A stretch of 14,198 nucleotides of DNA from Kiritimatiellia bacterium (GTDB taxonomy: Bacteria; Verrucomicrobiota; Kiritimatiellia; RFP12; UBA1067). Shown piece after piece: positions 7,574-14,198 of this stretch. Location: positions 1 through 14,198 of the forward strand of contig JAFVZE010000021.1 of NCBI GenBank assembly GCA_017508315.1, given 5' to 3'. A model generated the notes under the pieces. That model worked only from the letters and a program-made list of their open reading frames with translations. It was not told the origin of the DNA and ran no database searches. Numbering within the stretch: the stretch's first letter is position 1; the number at the start of each line of letters is the position of its first letter. Both the position numbers and the translations under genes were made by a program.

Positions 7574-8836
7574 AAGCGCGGAGAAATCGAGCGTGGCGAA
7601 ATAGTCGTCGAGCGTTTCCGCGCGGCGGATTTCCTTCACGCCGCCGTCTTCTTCGAGAAGAAGTTCCGCGCTGCGGAGTTTGCCGTTGTACTGGAAGCCC
7701 ATCGCGTGACCGTGGGCGCCGGCGTCACAGATGACTACAAGATCGCCGCGCTCCATGACGGGCAGCAGACGCTGGATGGCGAACTTGTCGTTATTCTCGC
7801 ACAGGGAGCCGGTGACATCGTATACGGAAGTTTCTCCGGAGTTCTCCTTGCCGGGCACGATGATCTCGTGGTACGCGCCGTAGAGTGCGGGGCGCATCAG
7901 GTTGGACATGCACGCGTCAAGTCCGGCGTAGAGACGGTAGGTGTTCTTGATGTGTCTGACGCGCGAAACGAGATAGCCGTAAGGTCCGGTGATACAGCGT
8001 CCGCACTCCATGTAGAGTTTGAGCGGCTTAAGGCCCTTGCCGGCGATGATCTCTTCGTACCCTTTTTCGATTCCCTCGCCGACGCGCTCGAGGCTCATCG
8101 CCTCCTGATCCGGACGGTAGGGAATGCCGATACCCCCTCCGATGTTGACGAACTCGAACTCGACGCCGGTCTTCTCGGTGATCTCGGCGACCAGCGAGAA
8201 AAGAAGCTTCGCCGTGTCGATGATGTATTCGGGATCGAGCTCGTTCGACGCGACCATCGTATGCAGACCGAAACGCTTCACGCCCGCTGCCTTCATCTTC
8301 GCGTAGCACTCGAAAAGCTGCTCGCGGGTGAAACCGTACTTCGCCTCCTCGGGTTTGCCGATGATGGCGTTGCCGCCCTTCAGAGGACCGGGATTGTAGC
8401 GGCAGCACATGACGCGGTTTTCGAAATCGGCGGCGGAAGGATTGCCGACCGATTCCAGAAGCCAGTCCCAGTGGGTGATGTCGTCGAGATTGATGATCGC
8501 CCCGAGTTCCCACGCCTTGCGGAATTCCTCTGCCGGCGTGTCGTTCGAGGTGAACATGATCGCCTCACCGACGTTGCCGACCTTCTCGGCGAGCACGAGC
8601 TCCGCCATCGACGAACAGTCGCTGCCGAAATCGAACTCCTTGAGAAGCTTCATGAGATGCGGATTGGGCGCGGCCTTGACGGCGAAATATTCGCGGAAAC
8701 CCTTGTTCCATGCGAACGCCTTTTTAAGGCGGCGGGCGTTCTCGCGGATCGCTCTGGCGTCATAGATGTGGAACGGAGTGGGCCACTTTGCGGCGATTTC
8801 TTCAAGTTTAGCTTTGTCAAACGGAAGTTTTCTCAT
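7571..8836 (-). CDS. lysA: Diaminopimelate decarboxylase
   Basis: This 421-residue protein is a fold-type III PLP decarboxylase. The PLP lysine is Lys54 in YFAVKAAPNP. The phosphate-binding glycine loop is NIGGGIGIPY (231-240). ECGRCITGP (277-285) corresponds to the E-x-GR substrate/cofactor segment. GSLCENND (343-350) supplies the dimer-interface cysteine, Cys346, of the CES-type motif. FQYNG (381-385) holds the C-terminal tyrosine. His192 sits in LHTMVAS where many LysA proteins have HCHIGS, so this is a divergent branch. A carboxynorspermidine decarboxylase or other relative is possible but less likely. LysA converts meso-diaminopimelate to lysine and CO2 in the cytosol, the last step of lysine synthesis. 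The start has a good Shine-Dalgarno (GAAAGGTGA) about 6 bases upstream, and an extended -10 promoter lies about 27 bases upstream. It is the first gene of its cluster. Confidence 0.9.
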   Translation of the reverse strand: MRKLPFDKAKLEEIAAKWPTPFHIYDARAIRENARRLKKAFAWNKGFREYFAVKAAPNPHLMKLLKEFDFGSDCSSMAELVLAEKVGNVGEAIMFTSNDTPAEEFRKAWELGAIINLDDITHWDWLLESVGNPSAADFENRVMCCRYNPGPLKGGNAIIGKPEEAKYGFTREQLFECYAKMKAAGVKRFGLHTMVASNELDPEYIIDTAKLLFSLVAEITEKTGVEFEFVNIGGGIGIPYRPDQEAMSLERVGEGIEKGYEEIIAGKGLKPLKLYMECGRCITGPYGYLVSRVRHIKNTYRLYAGLDACMSNLMRPALYGAYHEIIVPGKENSGETSVYDVTGSLCENNDKFAIQRLLPVMERGDLVVICDAGAHGHAMGFQYNGKLRSAELLLEEDGGVKEIRRAETLDDYFATLDFSAL

Positions 8837-8862
8837 CTGTTCACCTTTCTTCTTTAGGCGAT

Positions 8863-8871
8863 ATTATAGCA
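8863..8871 (-). promoter_or_regulatory. Extended -10 promoter of the lysA cluster
   Basis: On the - strand this reads TGCTATAAT, an exact extended -10, in the 56-base gap between the upstream lipoprotein gene (stop at 8893) and lysA (start at 8836). A start about 7 bases downstream gives a leader of about 20 bases containing GAAAGGTGA. The -35 region is GC-rich and unconvincing. No hairpin terminator for the upstream unit is seen in the gap, so some read-through is possible. Confidence 0.75.
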
Positions 8872-8892
8872 AATTCAGCCCCGCCTGCTCGG

Positions 8893-9786
8893 TCACACGC
8901 CCCAGAGCCGATCCCCGAACTCGGCTATCCACCGCTTTGAAAGATTGACGGCAGGCACGTCGAGCGCGGCGGCGTACGTCGGATGGAAAATAAGCCCGGT
9001 CACCGTGCGGTCGGCGAGAAAACGGCGCGCGTACTCGAGCTGCCGCTCCATCCGTTCTGCGGGAACCGGAGCGCCTATGGTGAAATCCCACATGTAAAGA
9101 CCGAGCAGAAGATCCTTGTCCGGACCGATGAAATCGCGGCACCGGCGCACGTTGTCGGCCATCGTGGCGATATTGGAACTTTTCCAGAACCAGAGACTCG
9201 TCTCGTCGCAAAGCTCGAGTTTCGGTTTGAACTCGGGCCTGAAACCGTCCTGGTCGGAATAGAGAACCACCGAAAGACGCAGACCCGCCGCGTGCACCCG
9301 GTCGCTGATGATTTTCAGATCCTCCACTTTCTGATTCAGGCTCTTCTCCACGAAGAAATCGTCGAGAAAGCATCCCGTCAGGTTCGGAGTCGTCGGCTTG
9401 AGTTCGTTGAGCGCGATATCGAGCTTCTCCCAGACCGTCCCCGCCGCGCCGTCCGTGATGGCGAAAGTGATGCGCTTCATATCCTTGAACTGCTCGAAGT
9501 AATTCCCCCACGGATAGGCCGGCATATTGCCCCAGCGCACGACGCAGTTGTTGGGAATTCCCATAAGACGGCAGCCTTCGGCCTGTTCTACCGTAGGCCC
9601 GGGCCAGACAGACCCCTTCTTCACCGATTTATGACACATCTGGGCATGATGCCCCCACATCCAGAGCCGATCGCGTATCGTCGGTCCGTAAAACCCGCAA
9701 TCGTTCCGAAACGCCCGGCAGCCGCCTGCCGCCGCCAATCCGGCGGCCATCGCCGCCTCTTGCAGAAACGTTCTTCTGTCCGTCAT
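8893..9786 (-). CDS. Tat-type lipoprotein, probable TIM-barrel protein of unknown function
   Basis: This 297-residue protein has no family I can name with confidence. The N-terminus MTDRRTFLQEAAMAAGLAAAGGC has a twin-arginine motif (DRRTFLQ, arginines at 4-5), a weakly hydrophobic stretch and a lipobox-like AAGGC with Cys23. It is therefore probably exported folded and then lipidated. The mature part shows alternating strands and helices like a TIM barrel: ITFAI, LTGCFLDDFF (Asp142, Asp143), HAAGLRLSVVLYSDQD, DLLLGLYMWDF and TGLIFHP. Paired acidic residues at strand ends are compatible with glycosidase-like chemistry, but no catalytic pair can be assigned. The frame stays open far upstream (to 11250), but that extension is out of frame with a clearly real gene. 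The start at 9786 is fixed by AAAGGA nine bases before the ATG and by the signal peptide. It follows the giant enzyme gene after 5 bases, so the two are probably co-transcribed. Confidence 0.85.
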   Translation of the reverse strand: MTDRRTFLQEAAMAAGLAAAGGCRAFRNDCGFYGPTIRDRLWMWGHHAQMCHKSVKKGSVWPGPTVEQAEGCRLMGIPNNCVVRWGNMPAYPWGNYFEQFKDMKRITFAITDGAAGTVWEKLDIALNELKPTTPNLTGCFLDDFFVEKSLNQKVEDLKIISDRVHAAGLRLSVVLYSDQDGFRPEFKPKLELCDETSLWFWKSSNIATMADNVRRCRDFIGPDKDLLLGLYMWDFTIGAPVPAERMERQLEYARRFLADRTVTGLIFHPTYAAALDVPAVNLSKRWIAEFGDRLWGV

Positions 9787-9791
9787 TTTTT

Positions 9792-12700
9792 TTATTCCTT
9801 TCCTTTTTCTTCCTCCACCAGATAGGAAAACGCTCCCGGCACCGGCGTGATCCGGACGAATCCGTCCCGGTCGCGGGTCATCGCGGCGCTCCCGAGATCC
9901 TCGCGCGATTCGCCGTATGCGCGCACGGCGGAACCCGGCACGCGAAAAGACACGTTCCCCCGGACGGGAATAATCTCCCAGCCGCCGCCCTCCCGGCGGC
10001 ACACGGCGATACCCTTCCCGCGCGCGCGGGCGAACGCGACCGGTTCCGACGCCGAACGGGTATCCAGATAGACCGCGTCCTCCGAGGCCGAATAGTCGGT
10101 ACGCGCGCCCGTGCGGTCGGACGCCTCGATTTCGAGACCGTGCGCGTCGTTCCAGACCTGATAACCGCACGGCGGCAGGTCGATGTCGCGGCCGAAAACC
10201 CGGCCGAGCGCCCGTTTCGTCAGATGTCCGTTCGCGACGACGCATGTGCCGTCGTCGTAACGCACGGCGATCCGCTGCAGTTCGCGCTCTCCCGAAAGAA
10301 CGGCGCCGGAAACGCCCTGCCATGACCCGTCGTCGAGCAGATACAGAATTTCGGCGGCGGCAGCCCGCGAATAGAGCGCGGCGGCGGGCTGCACCATGAA
10401 ATAGCTCCTGAGCGCGTACGGAAGCCCGATTTCCGGCGTAGCCGCGTTTCCTGCCGAGGGATAGCCGCCGCCCGTGTCGCACCGACGAGCCTTCATCATG
10501 TCCAGCACGAGAAACGGAGAGTGCCCGAAGGCGAGCGTCGCGGCGAGAAAACGGTCGACGGCCGGCAGAAGTTTCTCCGAGGCGGAATCGCGCGTGAGCC
10601 CGGGCTGGAACATCGCAAGATTCCCGACTCCGAAATCGCTCTGCAGCGGATGAAGACGCCTGAGGTCGAAATCCACGATCCACGGATCTTTGTCGGTGCG
10701 GATGCCGAGCTGACCGTAGTTGCCGTCGGCGAGACCGGCGTAGAAGAAGTGGCTGTTGCCTTCGGAATACACCGGCCCCTCCCACGCCTTCTTCTGCTCG
10801 AGAAGAATCGCGGCGTACGCCCGGTAGAACGGCTGGAACATGCCGCCGCCCGGCACGCGCGCGTCGCAGTCGACGTATTCCCACGGAAGAATGGCGGTAT
10901 GCACGTCGCAGTACGCGGTGTTGAAGCCGTACTTCCGCTTCAGCAGCGGGGCGTACCGCGCGCACGAAGCGTAGGCGAACGCCGCTTTCGGCGCGTAGCA
11001 GCGCGTCCATGCGGGAACAAGCCCGCCGGCGTCGGACACATCCGACTCGGGAGACTTCCGCGAGACGTGATCGATCGACCAGTTCGCGTTGACCGGCGCG
11101 AGATCGGTGAAATTGTTGTACGGTCCGTAACGGTAACCGAGCGTGCCGATGACGTATTCGGCGTACGCGCGCCAGGCGTCGTCGCCGCCTTTGCGCGGCG
11201 CGGACTTGTCGCGGAAAGTGAAACTCTCGCCGTCGTCGCGCATGCAGCATTCATGCTCGTTGATCACGAGCTCGCGTATGCCGTGCCGGTGAAGCCACGC
11301 GAGAAAACGGCGGTCCTCCGCGCGGTTCGGACCGGCGCAGTAACGGCACCACGCCATGCGCCCCGTGACGTGCTTCCACGGCGAGGGAGGATTCGCCACG
11401 ACCGGCAGCGTCTCGACGAATTCCGGCGAAACCGTGATGTATACGCGCTCGGAGACGGGATTGTACGTGCCGTCCGTCTTCGCGCGGTAGACGCAGACGC
11501 GGTCAAACCCGCCGTCGGCGCGTTTCACCCCCTCCACCGCGCTCGCCGCGCTCACATACCAGTCCGGGAAAGCCAGCAGAAAAAGCTTGCCGTTTCCGGT
11601 GTCGAGCGCCGTCACCTGCGAACGGTTGTTGTCCCACCAGTAACCGTCGCCCATCGCCGGCACAAACGTGCGCGAAAGCGTCTTCGCCCCGTCGGCATGC
11701 CCCATCGACACGCTCTTGACCCCGGCCGGAGAGCGCACCTCCACGATCAGCGTCTTCCCGGAAATCGATACGTCATATGAGCACGGCGCGGCCGCGTCGG
11801 CGACACCGCCGCCGGCCCACGGACGGAATGCGCAGCCGCCGTTCCAGGACGCCGTCAACGTCTCCGGCGAGCCGCGCCAGACGTATTCGAGTTTTCCGTC
11901 GGGGCCGGAATAATGAAAACGGGTCACCCCTTCGGCGGATTCGACCGTATTGGACGAGCCCGGCGCGGCGGACGCGGGTCTGGCCCCCTCGGGTCTGACC
12001 GGTATCGGCACGGCGGGAACTTCCGGCACCGCGAGCGGCGAGTTTTCATCGCGGACGAAAAAAGCGATGTTGTCGATGTAGAGCGCGCACGGCGCCGCAT
12101 TGGAACAGGCCGTCAACGCGAAACCGTCGAACGTCACGCCGGACTTGTCGAGAAACTTCTTCTCGGCCGACGAGAAACGGCGCACGGCATACCACCATTC
12201 GGGCCAGTCCAGCATCGACCTGCCGTAATAATTCCTGAGCGGCAGCCGTCGCTCCCGTCCGTCGCCGCCACGGAAGACGAGACTCACCTCCGGGGCGTTT
12301 TTGTGTTCGGCCCCGCCCGGAGCGAAAGCCGTGTCGTTCCGGATCCAGGCCGCGAACCAGTCGTGATCGGCCGGAAGCGGCAGCGGCGCGGGAGGACGTA
12401 TCCGCACTTCGTCCGCCCCCGAGAACGTGACCTTCAGCGTCTTCTTTCCGAAGAGCATCCGCTCGGACGATGCCTCGGCGAAAGCCTTCCCGGCAGGCTC
12501 CGCCCGCCACGCCTCTCCCGACTCGAAACCGATCTGCGGATCGATCTCGTCCTCGGTGCGGCCCGCGTCGATGAACTCGTAGGGACGCGTGTCGCCCGCA
12601 AGCGAATCGAAGACAGGCTCGAGCGCCTCGCGCCATACCCGGTATCCGGCGGGGCTCAGGTGCACGCGGTCGCGGCAGAAAAGGTCAAGCTTCAGAAAAC

Positions 12701-14198
12701 CGTCCCCGGTCAGGAACCGGTCGTTCAGATCGATCCGCCAGACACGCTTGCCGTCGACGTAGCGCTCCGTAAGCGCGTTGAGACGCTCCATCCGCCGGCG
12801 CATCGGATCACCGGGACAGACGTCGCGCGGCAGCACGGAAACGAGCACCACCGTCGACTCGGGGTGTTTCTCTTTCCAGAGGTCGATGATCGCGCCGACA
12901 CCGCGGGCGACGTCTTCGACAGGACCGTCTTTGTTGTTCGTCCCGATCATCAGCATCATGCATTTCGCTTTGTATCCGTCGGCCTGCCCGTTGCCGAGCC
13001 GCCAAAGGACGTGCTCCGTCCCGTCTCCGGCGAAGCCGAGATTGAGAATCGAATATTTCTTCTTCAACACCGACGTCTCCGCCGCGCCGTCGGGTCTGAA
13101 CCACGTGCAGGGTTCCCAGAAATGCGTTATCGAATCGCCGACGAACACGAGATCGAACGCGCCGCCCGACGCGGCGATTTCCGCGCGTTTCTCGGCCATC
13201 CTCGCGCCGTACCACGTGTTCGTATCGGTCGTGCGCGGCGCGGGGAGGAACGGTCTGGCGGCCTGCCGGTCCGGCGGCGGAGCGTAAAGGATCCGGCCGA
13301 ACCAGCGCGGATCGAGCGGATGCCAGAGACGGCGGAGCGCTTTCCCGTCCGTCGCCGGCCATAACGCCGTCAGATCGTCGGAGTAACAAAACATCCATTC
13401 GGGACGGAGCCGGTCGGTCCGCCCCCAGATTTCCGACGGCACGACGAGCGTGAAGGACCAGACGCCGTCAGCCGACGCGTCGACCTTCGCAGCGGCCGGT
13501 TCCGCCGCACGCGGCTCGCCGTTCCAGACGGGCGAGCCGAGCCCGCCGGAGCGCGTGACACGGTAGGTCAACGGAAACGCCGCGCCGGCCGCATCGTAAA
13601 AAGCGAGATTCACCGCACCGTTCGTCTCGGACACCGTGCCCTCGACATGAAGCGCTCCCGTATCGAGGCGGTAGACGCGCACGCCGAAGCCGCCGGCGCC
13701 GGCCGATCTTTCATCGTCGTCGAGATGAAGCCGCGGCGCGTTCTTCTCGTGTTCGCTTTCTGGATAGACACCGCCTTCGGCAAGAACGCGGTCGATATCG
13801 GCAAGATCGCTTTCCGCGCGCTCAAGCGCATCGAGACGCCATTCCAGACGTTCGGGGAAGAACTGGTGGGCCTCGGCCTCGGAATGGAAACCTAGCCGCG
13901 AATCCTCTTCGCAGAGCGGTATCATCCCGCGCGAAATCCACGCCTCGTCGGCGACGAGCGAACGCATGCGTCTCACCTGACGGCGGGCGTCGGCGGGGCG
14001 GTTCAGCACCCGGCTGAGATAGAGAGCCTCGGAGCGGGTCCTGTAGAAATCGAAAATGTTCCGGGCCGAAGCGAACTGAAGACGTACCGCTTTCATGACC
14101 CCGACATCGAGCCGCTGCGCACGGTTCGTCGCGGGGAAACTCGGTTCCGGCATCGCGGCCGCGGCCGTCGCCAGACGCAGCGCCTCGTCGAGCGTGAA
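9792..14198 (-). CDS. Giant multidomain SGNH esterase / glycoside-hydrolase-like protein (5' end outside the window)
   Basis: The frame is open to the right edge: 15 more codons (FTLDEALRLATAAAA) precede the first ATG at 14153. I therefore treat it as a partial gene with 1468 residues visible, numbered from the edge. Residues 1-140 are a helical segment with IPLCEEDSRLGF, like the region after DUF4838/alpha-glucuronidase-like domains. About 145-315 resembles a CBM9/DOMON-like beta domain (LWHPLDPRWFGRILY). About 348-540 is an SGNH hydrolase of the PAF-acetylhydrolase-IB type: Ser356 in GDSITHFW, Gly391 in LGFAGDG, HVLWRLGNG, Asn421 in GTNN, and Asp510/His513 in DRVHLSPAGY. About 545-715 is a carbohydrate-binding-like jelly roll. 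About 740-940 is another beta domain. About 945-1260 is a glycosidase-like barrel with Asp1098 (YCDVHTA) and Glu1146 (YSEGNSH) as candidate acids. Beta domains follow. Deacylation plus cleavage of an exported glycan is inferred; the substrate is unknown. Confidence 0.88.
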   Translation of the reverse strand, partial: FTLDEALRLATAAAAMPEPSFPATNRAQRLDVGVMKAVRLQFASARNIFDFYRTRSEALYLSRVLNRPADARRQVRRMRSLVADEAWISRGMIPLCEEDSRLGFHSEAEAHQFFPERLEWRLDALERAESDLADIDRVLAEGGVYPESEHEKNAPRLHLDDDERSAGAGGFGVRVYRLDTGALHVEGTVSETNGAVNLAFYDAAGAAFPLTYRVTRSGGLGSPVWNGEPRAAEPAAAKVDASADGVWSFTLVVPSEIWGRTDRLRPEWMFCYSDDLTALWPATDGKALRRLWHPLDPRWFGRILYAPPPDRQAARPFLPAPRTTDTNTWYGARMAEKRAEIAASGGAFDLVFVGDSITHFWEPCTWFRPDGAAETSVLKKKYSILNLGFAGDGTEHVLWRLGNGQADGYKAKCMMLMIGTNNKDGPVEDVARGVGAIIDLWKEKHPESTVVLVSVLPRDVCPGDPMRRRMERLNALTERYVDGKRVWRIDLNDRFLTGDGFLKLDLFCRDRVHLSPAGYRVWREALEPVFDSLAGDTRPYEFIDAGRTEDEIDPQIGFESGEAWRAEPAGKAFAEASSERMLFGKKTLKVTFSGADEVRIRPPAPLPLPADHDWFAAWIRNDTAFAPGGAEHKNAPEVSLVFRGGDGRERRLPLRNYYGRSMLDWPEWWYAVRRFSSAEKKFLDKSGVTFDGFALTACSNAAPCALYIDNIAFFVRDENSPLAVPEVPAVPIPVRPEGARPASAAPGSSNTVESAEGVTRFHYSGPDGKLEYVWRGSPETLTASWNGGCAFRPWAGGGVADAAAPCSYDVSISGKTLIVEVRSPAGVKSVSMGHADGAKTLSRTFVPAMGDGYWWDNNRSQVTALDTGNGKLFLLAFPDWYVSAASAVEGVKRADGGFDRVCVYRAKTDGTYNPVSERVYITVSPEFVETLPVVANPPSPWKHVTGRMAWCRYCAGPNRAEDRRFLAWLHRHGIRELVINEHECCMRDDGESFTFRDKSAPRKGGDDAWRAYAEYVIGTLGYRYGPYNNFTDLAPVNANWSIDHVSRKSPESDVSDAGGLVPAWTRCYAPKAAFAYASCARYAPLLKRKYGFNTAYCDVHTAILPWEYVDCDARVPGGGMFQPFYRAYAAILLEQKKAWEGPVYSEGNSHFFYAGLADGNYGQLGIRTDKDPWIVDFDLRRLHPLQSDFGVGNLAMFQPGLTRDSASEKLLPAVDRFLAATLAFGHSPFLVLDMMKARRCDTGGGYPSAGNAATPEIGLPYALRSYFMVQPAAALYSRAAAAEILYLLDDGSWQGVSGAVLSGERELQRIAVRYDDGTCVVANGHLTKRALGRVFGRDIDLPPCGYQVWNDAHGLEIEASDRTGARTDYSASEDAVYLDTRSASEPVAFARARGKGIAVCRREGGGWEIIPVRGNVSFRVPGSAVRAYGESREDLGSAAMTRDRDGFVRITPVPGAFSYLVEEEKGKE
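9796..9801 (-). promoter_or_regulatory. Ribosome binding site that fixes the start of the Tat lipoprotein gene
   Basis: On the - strand AAAGGA lies 9 bases before the ATG at 9786, in a purine run (AAAAAGGAAAGGAA) that also encodes the last residues, Lys-Gly-Lys-Glu, of the upstream giant protein. It supports the 297-residue protein over the 785-residue open frame. Confidence 0.8.

Noticed and set aside
7706..8857. A 383-residue + strand open frame antisense to lysA
   Set aside because: It mirrors the lysA codons in the complementary frame, has no conserved motif, and the opposite strand encodes an unmistakable decarboxylase.
8837..8892. Possible terminator between the Tat lipoprotein gene and lysA
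   Set aside because: No stable stem followed by a T-run on the - strand could be drawn; the gap is explained by the lysA promoter and ribosome site.
9787..11250. A 785-residue - strand open frame joining the Tat lipoprotein to a long upstream extension
   Set aside because: The extension is Arg-rich and lies out of frame within the clearly real giant enzyme. A signal peptide and ribosome site mark the true start at 9786.
10521..11780. A 419-residue + strand open frame antisense to the glycosidase-like barrel
   Set aside because: It is Arg/Val-rich with no domain, and the opposite strand has clear protein-like motifs.
11913..13364. A 483-residue + strand open frame antisense to the giant enzyme
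   Set aside because: The translation is Arg/Pro/Glu-rich with no recognisable domain. Long shadow frames are expected opposite GC-rich genes.

Overview
This is a GC-rich, gene-dense bacterial window with one gene on the + strand and six on the - strand. No stretch longer than about 120 bases lacks a gene. No RNA gene, CRISPR array, insertion sequence or prophage gene is visible. The mix of genes suggests a member of the Planctomycetes-Verrucomicrobia-Lentisphaerae group, perhaps a gut or sediment Lentisphaerota/Victivallales relative. That mix is a very large secreted-type esterase/glycosidase, small exported TIM-barrel proteins, a complete HrpA and a lysA/U32 operon. The taxonomic call is an inference from protein style, not from a marker gene.

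Layout. Bases 1-118 are non-coding and end in an extended -10 promoter nine bases before the start of hrpA (119-3781, +), so the hrpA mRNA is probably leaderless. hrpA meets the - strand block tail to tail with a 29-base overlap. Read in its own direction, the first - strand cluster starts at an extended -10 promoter near 8870. It contains lysA (diaminopimelate decarboxylase), a U32-family iron-sulfur RNA-hydroxylation-type protein joined to lysA by a TGATG junction, an exported sugar-isomerase-like TIM barrel, and a small lipoprotein. A second extended -10 lies inside the last codons of the U32 gene and probably drives the isomerase and lipoprotein separately. Upstream (higher coordinates) is a second - strand unit. 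It has a giant multidomain protein cut by the right edge of the window (9792-14198), followed after 5 bases by a Tat-type lipoprotein with a probable TIM-barrel fold (8893-9786).

How the genes fit together. hrpA, lysA and the U32 protein are housekeeping genes for RNA remodelling, lysine/meso-DAP metabolism and RNA modification. The giant protein combines a PAF-acetylhydrolase-IB-like SGNH esterase, carbohydrate-binding-like beta domains and a glycosidase-like barrel. Its lipoprotein partner is probably exported with it, which suggests deacylation and cleavage of an esterified glycan. The substrate cannot be read from the sequence. The exported isomerase-like protein may belong to the same carbohydrate lifestyle.

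The clearest non-obvious signals are three exact TGnTATAAT promoters, one giving a leaderless helicase mRNA and one embedded in coding sequence, and the unusual architecture of the giant enzyme.
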